From assembly GCF_024763615.1 (NCBI RefSeq), contig NC_077222.1:26102001-26166000 (forward strand): a stretch of 64,000 bases of DNA. Direction: 5' to 3'. This DNA comes from Phlebotomus papatasi (Eukaryota > Arthropoda > Insecta > Diptera > Psychodidae). The notes below the pieces were generated by a model. It was not told where the DNA came from and searched no databases. It was given only the letters and a program-made list of their open reading frames with translations. Shown one piece after another: positions 1 to 11,300 of the stretch. The first letter of the stretch is position 1, and each line of letters begins with the position of its first letter. Position numbers and translations under genes: made by a program.

Positions 1-90
1 ACCTTGTGAAATGTGTACGAAAACAGGAAAAAATTTACACTAAAATCGGTCGTATTTTTCAGAGCTAATGTCACCCCCCTGGCTCCAGTA
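1..90 (+). repeat. 260-bp interspersed repeat, truncated by the window edge (copy 1)
   Basis: Shares GAAATGTGTACGAAAACAGG and TTTTTCAGAGCTAATGTCAC with 11650-11726 and 57820-57890. Only its right end is inside the window. Confidence 0.8.
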
Positions 91-495
91 GTTCATATTC
101 GAATATTTATTTTGACATTCTTAGGGTGTTTTTTTTTCTCTTCTAAATTGTTCTTGATAATATTTAGGAAATGCATGTTGCCGCAGTAGTGAGTTATTGA
201 TCCGTGAATAATATAATTTTTTAGTTAAATAAATTAAATTATTTTAGTTTTTGAGCATAATATCCCATTATATTTGAGATGAAGGACCATGCAATGTTTT
301 TAAATCTCATACAATTATGATTTTCTTATACAGAGCAGAAAAGGAATCACCTTGCTAGACAGGATTTCACGTAAAAGCATTATTGCTGAAAAGATAATTC
401 AAGGTCTACCATAATTAAAAAAAAATAATTTGTTCACCGAATAACTAAAATTCGAAACCTTTCGAAATAAAATAGAAAATTTACTAAACCTTCTA

Positions 496-823
496 CAGTA
501 GAGTCTCGCTATAGGCCATCGCTCTATAGTCCACAATTTATCGACCGTTGATTTCAAAACACTGATTTTATGTTAGGTTATGTTTTTTGTACGCAACAAG
601 CATAATTATTTTAATATTTTTGGCAAACTTTATTAAGTAGTTGTGATAATTGTGATCCATAATGAAGAGAGCGAGGACAAGTACCACAATCGCAAAGAAA
701 GTGGAAGCCGTCGAGCAATTTCAATACTAAAAATCGTTGATAATTTTAAAAAATTACATGGACTATAGTGCGACCCAAGTGTCAAATTTGAAACCAAATA
801 TGGACTATAGCGAGACTCTACTG
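496..823 (+). mobile_element. pogo/Tigger-type MITE with a transposase remnant
   Basis: Ends are CAGTAGAGTCTCGCTATAG and its inverse complement, flanked by TA on both sides (494-495 and 824-825). A 22-codon frame at 662-730 reads MKRARTSTTIAKKVEAVEQF plus two residues before TAA. This resembles the start of the N-terminal DNA-binding helix-turn-helix of pogo/Tigger/CENP-B proteins. The rest of the transposase is missing, so the element is non-autonomous. Confidence 0.8.
662..730 (+). pseudogene. Remnant of a pogo-like transposase N-terminus
   Basis: ATG to TAA, 22 codons, lysine/arginine-rich, lying centrally in the MITE at 496-823. It retains the 'KRxRTxxTIAxKVEAVEQF'-type start and then stops. 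It is probably not expressed as a useful protein. Confidence 0.55.
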
Positions 824-1040
824 TATTTTATTTAGTTAGGACACACTTTGGGAATTTATAGGAGAAAGTGGAGAAAATATTTCAGGTACGAACCACTAGG
901 GGAGATTTTCCGAAACTCACCGGTGCATAGCACACTGGGGTGCAATTTTGAAATTCCGCCGTATAGAAGATGCCTAGTTCTAAAAGACTATATTTTAGTC
1001 AAGACACATTTAGGGGACTATAGTACACGGCAAGGATATT

Positions 1041-1154
1041 TATGGTCTCTACACACTAGAGAAATTTATGTCCTTTTTGAAGCAAATTCTCATCGCTTGT
1101 GTAGGAATAACTATTCAATGAATATAAATTTCTCTAATGCGTAGTGGCCATTAA
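1041..1154 (-). mobile_element. Short palindromic MITE, TCTACACACTAG family
   Basis: Left end TGGTCTCTACACACTAGAG and right end TCTCTAATGCGTAGTGGCCA are near-inverse. The interior (GAAGCAAATTCTC...GCTTGTG) matches the complement of 10158-10266, so this is the same family in the other orientation. Confidence 0.75.
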
Positions 1155-2240
1155 TCTCACTGGGAGATTTTCTGAAACTCAATAGAATGCAATTAAAAAT
1201 GCCCCTATTTAACCGATTTTTATCAAAAAATATTTTTTGGGAAATAAGAGTTAAACTTATCATTTTATTATTATCTTTCAATTTTCCTTCAAATCGTGTC
1301 TTCTTTTTGATTGAAATGATTTTTTTAAATTATGTAATAAATAATCATTCTTTTTAATATGTTTTTTTTTAAATTATGTAATAAATAATCAAGAGTGAAA
1401 CGCTCAAAAAATTTTACAAGAGTATATAAAATTTGTTTCCTCAATTTAGTATTTTATTTATATAATATATTTGTTATTTAGTTATTTAGTATGTTTTTGA
1501 ATGACAAATAAATGTAATTTTCTTATTGAATTAACAATTTTTAGTTCTTATTGAATAGTTCTTATTGAATTAACATATTGCTCAGTAAAGAATTTGAAAT
1601 TGGTTTTAAAATAAATCGTCTTAAACTACTTTCCCCTCAATTCTGAAATAAAATAATCTTAAAGATTAAAGTTAATTACTTAATGTACCAATTCTAGATT
1701 TCTTGACTTAATGGATTTTGATGTTACCTGCTCTAATCTTACCTCAAAGTTTTCTGTAATAAAAGGTTTAAAAGTTCTAGGAACCAACTTTATAATTAGA
1801 CAGTCTTAAGGAAGCTTAGCATTTCCATTCATATTTTTTTTATTTTTATTTATAAAAGATTGTTTTAGATAATATGATTCAGTTGCGATTTAAATATTTA
1901 AAAGCTCAAAGACACTTATAATTCTGGTTAGGTCAAACTTGATAATATTGCTAGTGTTTTTTTAATCAATTCTTCAGAATCCGATTATTCAAATGAGAGA
2001 AAAAAATATTCAATTTCCTTGTGTTAAACGACTCTTTGAAACTACTTAATTCAAATTAAAGTTTTTAATTGAAATTGCATATTATTTGCAAGAAATTATA
2101 ATATTAGCTGTTTTTAAGTGCAAAACTCGAGAGTTTTGTCTTTATGTAAAAACATCTGTATATCTTTCGCTAAAATATTATATGGCAAAATTGATAAATA
2201 GATCTGCACTCTGCACTTTTTCCATCGACACCACAAGAAG

Positions 2241-2387
2241 TTAATCAGTATTCAGAAGAAGACAAACACCCTGAAGAATCCAGAAACTCTCATGAATGTT
2301 CGTCTTTAAATCCACTTGAAACTCAAAGCCCTGCTCTCGTTTATCCCGGCGGTTGGAGGTCGTGTACACAGGAGCTTGAAAAATGTT
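2241..2387 (-). CDS. Dynein last exon (residues 2331-2378) and stop
   Basis: A terminal 147-nt exon, acceptor CTTTTGCAG|AAC. It reads NIFQAPVYTTSNRRDKREQG and ends SFWILQGVCLLLNTD followed by TAA (2241-2243). This matches the universal dynein C-terminus (PVYxTxxRR ... WxxxGVALLxxxD). The gene therefore ends inside the window, and bases 1-2240 lie downstream of it. Confidence 0.95.
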   Translation of the reverse strand, partial: NIFQAPVYTTSNRRDKREQGFEFQVDLKTNIHESFWILQGVCLLLNTD

Positions 2388-5300
2388 CTGCAAAAGTATT
2401 TCAAAAGAGGAAGTGTGGTAGCTTGAGAGTTTGGTAACTTTTGCTATATATATATATATAGAAAAATGTGCATAAAATTTACCTGCAACTTCACCCGATG
2501 CTCCTCAATTGGTGTCACGAGGATAACGGGCAATTGTTCTATGAGCACTTTGGGATTCGACTTGGCCAGACAATTGAGAATGGGATCCCATCTGGCGCCT
2601 TCAAGGAACAAGCCACTTGTGTAACATCCACAAGACGGGCGTTCCTCTATGTCGTCATCAATGAGAACATCTGTGACCATTGTGAATGTTGTAGATTGCT
2701 CAAGAAGCCAATTGTTCTCCCTGGCAGCAATCTATTGAGAATAAATTTAATTCTTAACATCGCGTAAATTTGGGATTCCTTTTAAGCACATTTCAGAGCT
2801 AATTGATTTTCCTAGAATATTTCCTTTCATCATTGTCTGCAAAGCCAAATGTTTAGAAACACAAAACCTTGAGAAATTCTCCTTTAGAATCATCTCCAGA
2901 GATTCCCTAAGGAATTTCTAGGAGGTTTCTCAAATTAAGAATTAATTTGTTTGTTAGAAAGTCCAGAAGGATGTTCCCGGAAGTGCAAACTAGTTAAATT
3001 GACACCAGGAAGCAATTAGGCATCTTACCTGAATTAGGGCAGTGATATAGCTCCTTGGTACATGAAGTCCTGAAAGCCACATTACAAGAGGTTCTCCAGA
3101 AAGTGACCAATACTTGTACTGTTGATTACGTCTGAGAAGATGATCAATCCACCCTCCGAGTCTTTTGCATGTCTCCGGAGCATACTTCCGCCACTCATTG
3201 GGCAATCTTCCTGCAAATAGGGCATCAACCACATCGTCCAAAACCTCATCCATCTCAGCATCTCCAGCGAGTGCCTGAAATTAAGAACATCAATTAAATA
3301 AATTTGTATTTGATTGACTTGAAAAAAAAATTAAAATTAAATTTATTTTTAGTCACTTTGGTGAAAAATGTTAATCAAAATCTGAGTGGAACACAATAAA
3401 TTGCATATAAAATGATAAAATAAAATGAATCAACTCAATTTGAAGCAGGTCTATCAATTTATATAGTTTAATTAAATTTTAAACAATTCGGAATTATGAA
3501 TTTAAACCAGATAAAGTGATTTTATAATTTACTCTGATTGTGAGTGGAATATAGGACAACACATTATACAACATTGCCTAATTGGAGTTTCCACACGCAG
3601 GTTTTACGATAAAGAGACCATCCTTTGGTTGTCATACCAGAAAATTTCTGATGATCTGGAATGGATACGAGCTTGAAATTAAAATTAAAGATTTTTATTG
3701 GAGAAAAGACCTGATTTTTAAGGTCAGGGCGGTGAGGGCAAAGAATTACTCCCTCTGTCCCAAAAAAGTCGTACATTCTTTCATATAAAATGTACTAGCA
3801 AACGTACAACTTTTTCGGGACGGAGGGAGTAAAATTTAAAGTTAAACATTTATTTCAAAATAAAGAAAATACATTTTATTTTCTGATACCATTTCCATCA
3901 TTCATTTCTATTCAAATCAATTTTATTAAACCTAAACGAGAAAATTCTGGTTACGTGTTAGCCTTACCGCAACAATTAATTTTATTATCATACAAATTAG
4001 CAGTAAAGAATTCATTCATTCATTTTTAACCGCTTATACGTATCGGGGTCGCGGGCAGTAAAAAAAAAGTAAAAAAAAGCAGTAAAAAATAAAACTTGAG
4101 CATGATCCTATTTAGAACTTTAAAAGTTTGTGAAATCTCCATTCAAGTTTCAACTTTATTTGTAATGTTTCCGTTATAATCACTTGCGTCACGATCTCCT
4201 CGACTTAATGACCTCTTGTTCCTTAAAGCATTTTCTTTTTATAAACTAAAGATGATTATGGTTCTAGTTAGCGTATTTCTTAATCTATTCAGATAAGATT
4301 AGATTTTTTTGATAATTTTTTCCTGAGATTTTTTTTCCTGAATAATTATGAATTGAACATTCTCGAAATCTTGAGTGCGATGCTTTTCTCCAAGTGTACA
4401 TTTAAATTATTTTAAAGCTGTAAATTATATAATAAGCAATTTTGAGTCTTTCAATACCAAATTAAGGTGTTCGATTCGAACTTGATTCCCAGGCTTTTCC
4501 AGACAAGATCCTGACGTTGATTAAGCCATTTTCTGAGATCTAACCCAGGCTAATGCAACTTTGTAGTAGGTTGCAAAAGTCGCAACCTCTTAACACGAAA
4601 ATGAAGCCTGTCAATTATCTTAGATACTTATGAATGCAAACGTTCCCAATGTTCCTCATTCGATCTTTACGAATGATCCCTTTAACCCAGATGTGAGCAA
4701 TAACCGTTTGAAACCGAACAAACGTCAATTGAAAATTGTACATCAATGGTCGAAACGCTACCTTGAATTGAATTGAATTGAATTAGCGAAAAGGCGACCC
4801 AATTAGTGCATGCTGACTTATTTCAGTATTATCATTATTTTATAAATTTTCTTTAATATTTTTGATATTTCTTTTTATATTATGTTTCTGTACGAAACAG
4901 TGAATAATTCTATGGATTTAGAAGAAGTAAAAAGGAATTTCATCAGTCCAAAAATAAGCGTTTAAGTAGCACTCTTCGGAAAACGATCCAGTTACCCCAC
5001 CTTACTATAATAGAAAACTTGTCAAGACACTTAAATAACTTAAATCGAAAAAATACATATTTTACCATTTATGTCTTACAAGAATTTATATCTCGAAGTA
5101 GAATTCTTTCTTCATCAAGTATACGAAAGTACGCTAGTTGCAAATAATTTACAAAAAGTAAAAATCAGAAAATTAAAAAAAAAAACGTTTACAAAATAAA
5201 AATTTATTGTTCAGAAATATGGATTATTAAAGTACTTTGAAGCATATTAATTTTGCATGATGATACAGAACTTCATAGTTTTTCTTTTCATCTAGAATAT

Positions 5301-8300
5301 GGGAAAAGCACCAGTGATCGATAGTGTTCCTCGGATCCTCAGGTTTTTATTAGATTGTCACACCAATTCAAATGAATGTTTAAAAATTATTAGCTACTTT
5401 TTACAATTTAAATCTAACATGAATGCAATGCATTATAGTTCAGATTTAATTTTTAAAACCAATTATCCGTGAGACTTCTGATTAAATTTGTGACGATCCG
5501 TGGTACAGTATAGTTGCAAACATCTATTTTTTATTAACTTGTTGTAAAAATTTAAAATTCAAATACGCAGATTTAGTCGATTGAGTTAAATGGATCATTA
5601 ATATACCGATCAGCGGACACAAAAATAATAAATAGTATTTTGAGTCTTATATTTTCAATTAAATATCGAGGATGTCTTTTAACATTCCGATCCGGGGTAC
5701 TCTTTCCTTAGTTCACTATTTTAAAGTACAAAAAAATTATGACTTATACAACTGTTGTTTTTACTGATGGTTTATTTTTACTGAAATAATTGGACTGAAT
5801 AGCAGCACAATCCTGCGCTGCAAATGTCTAGTAAATAGAATTATTTTTGTGTAAACCAATAAAGAAACGTATTCATTCTCTATAGCTACATATTTGCTGA
5901 CAATAAAAAAGTTTGATATATTATATATATATTTTTTAATTACGGTTACTGGCAAAAATTTAGCACACACGTAATTACATGACTTTGAATCGCAACTGGT
6001 TCAAATCCATATAAACCACCATTATATAATATACTTTAAAAGAAAATTTCTAAGTCATTAAGACAAATTTAATGAACAAATAAATTATTTTATGATCTTT
6101 ATAGAAACTAGCATACTCTAAGTCAAAAGTTGACTAGGATTTCAGTTCATCATAGACTTTCGTATTAACAAATTTGTGCATAATGAAAGTAGCAGTGATA
6201 GGGGCTGGTTGTGGAGGTCTCTGTGCAGCCAAAAACAGCATTGAAGCTGGATTAGATGTTGTTATATTTGAACAAACCGACCAAATAGGCGGGACATGGG
6301 TTTATCGTGAAGAAACAACATTAGATCAATTTGGTTTATCAGTCCATTCTTCTATGTATCAGGGATTAACGACGAAATTCCCCAAAGAAATCATGGGATA
6401 TCCGGATTTCCCGATTATAGAGGGTGAAAAATCGTTCATTTCGTCCAATGAGGTTCAGAAATTCCATCATCGCTATGCTGACCATTTTAATTTGAAGTGA
6501 GCAACTCTTTCTTTGTCTTGAGAGTTTATTAACATAAAACTTGGTAAATTTTAGGTCTTATATCAAATTTCATCATCTTGTTACTTTTGTAACGCCTTAT
6601 GGAGAATCTCAATGGGAAGTTGTTGTGAAAGATCTTTTGACTAACAAGAGTACAACTCTGATATTCAATCTAATATTCGTATGCAACGGCCATTATAGTT
6701 CTTCGTTTATACCTAAATATCCTGGCCAGGAGATATTTCGCGGGCGGCAAATACACAGCCATAATTATCGGTCAAAGGACATTTTCAGAGGAGAACGGAT
6801 CCTTGTAGTCGGAGCAGGAGCTAGTGCATTTGATTTGATTTCCCATGCATCGGGAGTAGCAGCGTTTGTAGCACAGAGTCATCATTTGCAAGAACCTTTG
6901 AACTTTTTCTCCAAAAAAAGGCTGATTCAGAGTTATCCGGATATTGTACACTTGACCAAAGACGGAGCAGTCTTCAGTGATGGTAGCCAGGATACCTTCA
7001 CAATGATTGTCTATTGTACAGGTTACCTCTACTCTTTTCCATTTCTCAGTCCCGATTGTGGCATTTCTATTGAGAATAACTACGTTTCTCCCCTATATAA
7101 ACATTGCATCAATATTAACCACCCAACGATGGCTTTCATCGGCCTTTGTAAGTTTGTAATGGCATCTCAGTTGATGGATCTTCAAGTTCGGTTTGCTCTA
7201 AAATTCTTCATTGGAGCTAAAAAATTTCCTTCTCGCGAAGAAATGCTCTACAGTGAAAAATGTGAGATAAGAAAACGCCTCTGCAGTGGCCTTAGGCTCA
7301 GGAAGATCCACGCAATGGGACCCTATTTAGACAATTATCAACAGGATCTAGCAAATTTGGCTGAGATCAAACCTATTAAACCAGTACTACTTCGTGTATT
7401 CAAAGAAGTTATTGAAATACTCAAAACGGATAAGGTTGACTTGCGAAAATGCAATTTTAAGATTATAGATGATGAGACATACGTCAAACTATAATAGAAC
7501 GGTTTTAAGCAAGAAATCTTTAAGTCACACTTTGCTGGTTTGCATTCTCAGGGTTCAAATAGAATAGGGCTGATCCTGGGGAATATTATCCTGTAAAATT
7601 TAGCAAAGAGACTTACTCCAAACTGTTATACAATGATGGCTTGATGTAAGTGACCACCCAAGTAAGTAAGTAATCCCTTACTGCCAAATTTTACAGGATA
7701 AATTCTTAAGGATCAACCTGAGCCTATTTGGGTCCTAAGATAATCATCTTAAAAGGTCAAACTTAGGGTTAAACCATTTAATTAATTTTAAAATTGGCCA
7801 CGAGGATCTTCATCTTAAATACGAAAAATTATAATGTTTGATCGTAAGAAAAAACATTAGATAGTGAGCCTGTAGATATTATTAGCCTTGAATCCCTTGA
7901 AGACAAATAGGTCATCCATCAGAAAAGATATTAAGTTTTTACTCATACTTTTGCAGAAAAAAAAAAACAGATAAACAGTTAATAAAATTTGATTAACAAA
8001 TCTAAATTTGATTTTTTACCACTCATTTCTCTTGAAGATCTACTTTCTTTGTTTCTTTTCTTATCCATTACTTTCTTTTAGGAATTAATTGGATTTAATT
8101 TGTACTTTTTGAAATTGGTTGGCTTAGATGTCATACACAACCTGCGGATAAGCATTTATATCGTTTGGTCCTGGAGGGTGGTCACCAACGATAAGACGGC
8201 GGTGAACGCTAATTGTTTCTTTATGCCTTTATTAACTCTATCTGATCTTTAAAGAGATTTATTCTCAGTACCGCGCATTGTTATTTATAGAGAGCAATGA

Positions 8301-11300
8301 ATAAATATAATAATATTTGATTTTCGTCTTTAAGTATAAAGAAAAAAACACTATTTTCTTAGTAATTGATGGCCCTCTTATCCTTTAAAAGTGAACAGAT
8401 AATTGGAAATTTTGAACTAATAAATTAAGTTAACCTTCTAACGGGTAAGACCGCCTCCAGGCGGTCTTCACAAAAATCACATTTACAGCGACAATAAAGG
8501 TTTTATTTATTTAAAAGTGCTATAGTGTCCTCAGTAATAGTCTTATAAACATCTCTTGAAAGTTTGAACTCATTTTGACTCTTCGTTTTATTGCTATTCC
8601 CAGTTTTGTGTGACAGGTCAAAGAAAAAGCAACAAAAAATATTTGTGCAAAAAAAACTCATTTACAATTTCCATAAAAATACCGATTTAAAGTTATCTGA
8701 CTAAAATAAATTTATTTTTTACTGAAAGATATGTGTAATTCTACTTTGTATATTTTATTTAAAAAATTTTGAAAAAACTAAAAATGTGAATTTTAGAAGC
8801 AAAAAGAGTTTCAAAAAATGTTTACATTTTCTCACCTAGCGCCTAAACTAAAAGAGATAATGAAAAATGAATGGTTTTTTCGACTTTATTGGATCATAAT
8901 TATCCTAGAAAACATTGTTTTAGAACTTTTTTTCGCATATTAAAGAAAACACCGTTAGAGGGTTAAATTCTAAGAAATTTTACTTTCTCGCTTCAGGTTT
9001 TGCGTTCTTCTTTGAAACTTTTCACATTATTATGGCTGTAAATGAAAAGTTACACAAGTCATACATGTTCCATAAATTCTAAGCATTATTTTGCACAATT
9101 ATTTCTGGTTTGTATTTTAAAAACGTGATGTTATAAGTCAATATACAAATTCTTCTTTTAATTCATTTCTAAGAAATTCTTTTCGTGTTTTTGTGGAATT
9201 CCCTCTTGACCAAAAAATTTAATATTGTACAATATCTTTATTATAAAATGTTAACCGTGCAATTTACAATTCTTCTTCCACTATCACGGAATTTAGTATT
9301 TCTCAAACATTGAAAAATTAAGAGATGTTTTAGAGAAATTCCAGGAATTTTAGTAATTCCATTTTACGAATACGAAAGGTATTCGTTTTCATTTTATGAA
9401 AATACTAAACTTTACACTTTTTGGCAATTGAAAATGCACCCAATAAGCATGTTTCGCCAGTCAACTTAAAACGATAGTAGGAAAACGTGAAGAAGATTCT
9501 GGAAAGCTTAAGTTCCAAGATAAAAGAAAGCGTGGCTACAATTATTTCCCGATAGCTTTCACGAAACTCCTTACACGTCTTACGTTAAGATAAAGATTCG
9601 AAGAAGAAATGTGGAAAAAAAATTATGAAATTTTGAATCCTGTTTTTTTTTATATAAATATTTAATGTATATGAAAACATTGTGTATTTTCGTATTTTCT
9701 GAAGAGTTTATCCTTTAAGAATTTTTCTATAGCCTCTTTTTATTTTATAACGATTTTCTTGAATGTTTTTTACATTGTCGATTTTGATAAAATTTGGTGT
9801 ATAATTCCTAAAATTTTTAAATTAGTCTTGAATTTGCAATTAATATTCAATTTCGAATTCGACTTCAAATCGCCTTTCTTTATTTTATCCCGTTATAGGT
9901 CTAGAAGCCAAACAATAAGAGATATCGTTGGCAGGTTCTCGAATTCTGCTTCTGGCTGATCTCCTACCATTCTAAAATCGGTTCGTTTACAGTCATAAAT
10001 TTGGTTCTCTATTATGGTGTCTACACACTAGAAGCAATTTTCGTCAAAAATTACCTTTTTCAAAAAATTCTGAGGTTCCTGCCTACAAGGATAGAGGAAA
10101 TTTTCTTTAAAAAGACATTTTTTAAATAAATTTCTTATAGTGTGTAGAGGCCATAATGGCATCTACACACTAGAGAAAATTATGTACATATTTGGCAGTT
10201 TTTTCAACACAAGCGTAGGGAATTTGCTTCAATATGGACATAAATTTCTCTAGTGTGTAGGGGGAATAAAAGATAAATGGATTTGCGTTTACACAAAATG
10301 TTGCTGTTCGAAAAGTTCAAACAGAACTTCGAATTTTCGTTACTAAACAACCTGAAACCGTTATAAGAATTTATGTAATAACATTCAGAAATACTAAAAG
10401 TGATTTGAAAAGCCAAAAAGCAAATTTTTACTTGTTGATAATTCCGTACTTTCTGTTCGAATTTAAAAGTGCTCGATTGGCAAAATGTATCTTCTCTGCT
10501 TTATTGTGAAAAACAAAATGAAAAATAAAACAACGAAAGTAAATCTTTTTCCAACTTTTCAGTGTGAAATTTCATTAAATTTCTTCCCCTTGTATGAAAA
10601 TTGTAGTTCGAAAATTCGAAATTGTGTTTGAATCTTCGAACATCAACCATCGAGTTTCATTTACTTTTTAGTTGCTTTATATTTACTTGTTTACAAGGTT
10701 ATTTTTCTTAATTTATTGAAAGTACATTTTACATTAATTACATTACATTTTTGCAAATATTGTTCACATTTTGGGCAAGAGAAAATTCATCTGTTTCTTT
10801 CAAATGTTCATATTTGAGAAACTTTATTGCAAAAAAGTTTGATAATGTGAATGGAATACTGTAAGCTACTTTGCTTTCATTTTGCCCATAACAAAGTGAA
10901 GAATGATTAATGTTGACATACTTGGCATTTCGAAATTCGAACAGAAAATGTTTCAGCCATTACACGGGCGAAACACAGACGGATGCCTTTTTTTTGTCTT
11001 TCGAAAACTATCTTCGAATGCCTTTTTCTCTTTTGGAAATATTTACCGAGTTGCGGTTCGGTTCGAGTTCTAACAATTCTGTTCATATCAAAGGATAATT
11101 CATTCTTCCCCTTCACAGCTGAATTTTTATCTTCAAAGTGTCTTGGATAAAAAGTAAATGGATCTTTAATTACATTAAATATCGTTAATGTTCGAAGAAT
11201 TCAAACTCAGTTTCGAATATGCAAATTGAATTTTCACGCAAAGTGAAAAATTCGTAAAATATCATGCTAAGAATTTTACTGAATGTTTATGTGCGGAATT

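Larger units (their letters stand above)
1..2240. other. Region downstream of the dynein stop: repeats, no gene
   Basis: AT-rich sequence with the three repeats listed separately (1-90, 496-823, 1041-1154). I see no coding exon. The 98-codon open frame at 848-1144 partly translates one of the repeats and looks like no protein I know. The dynein 3' UTR should occupy the right end of this stretch. Confidence 0.6.

Noticed and set aside
848..1144. 98-codon plus-strand frame containing LHTREIYVLFEANSHRLC
   Set aside because: The same peptide appears at 10204-10416 because both translate the TCTACACACTAG MITE.
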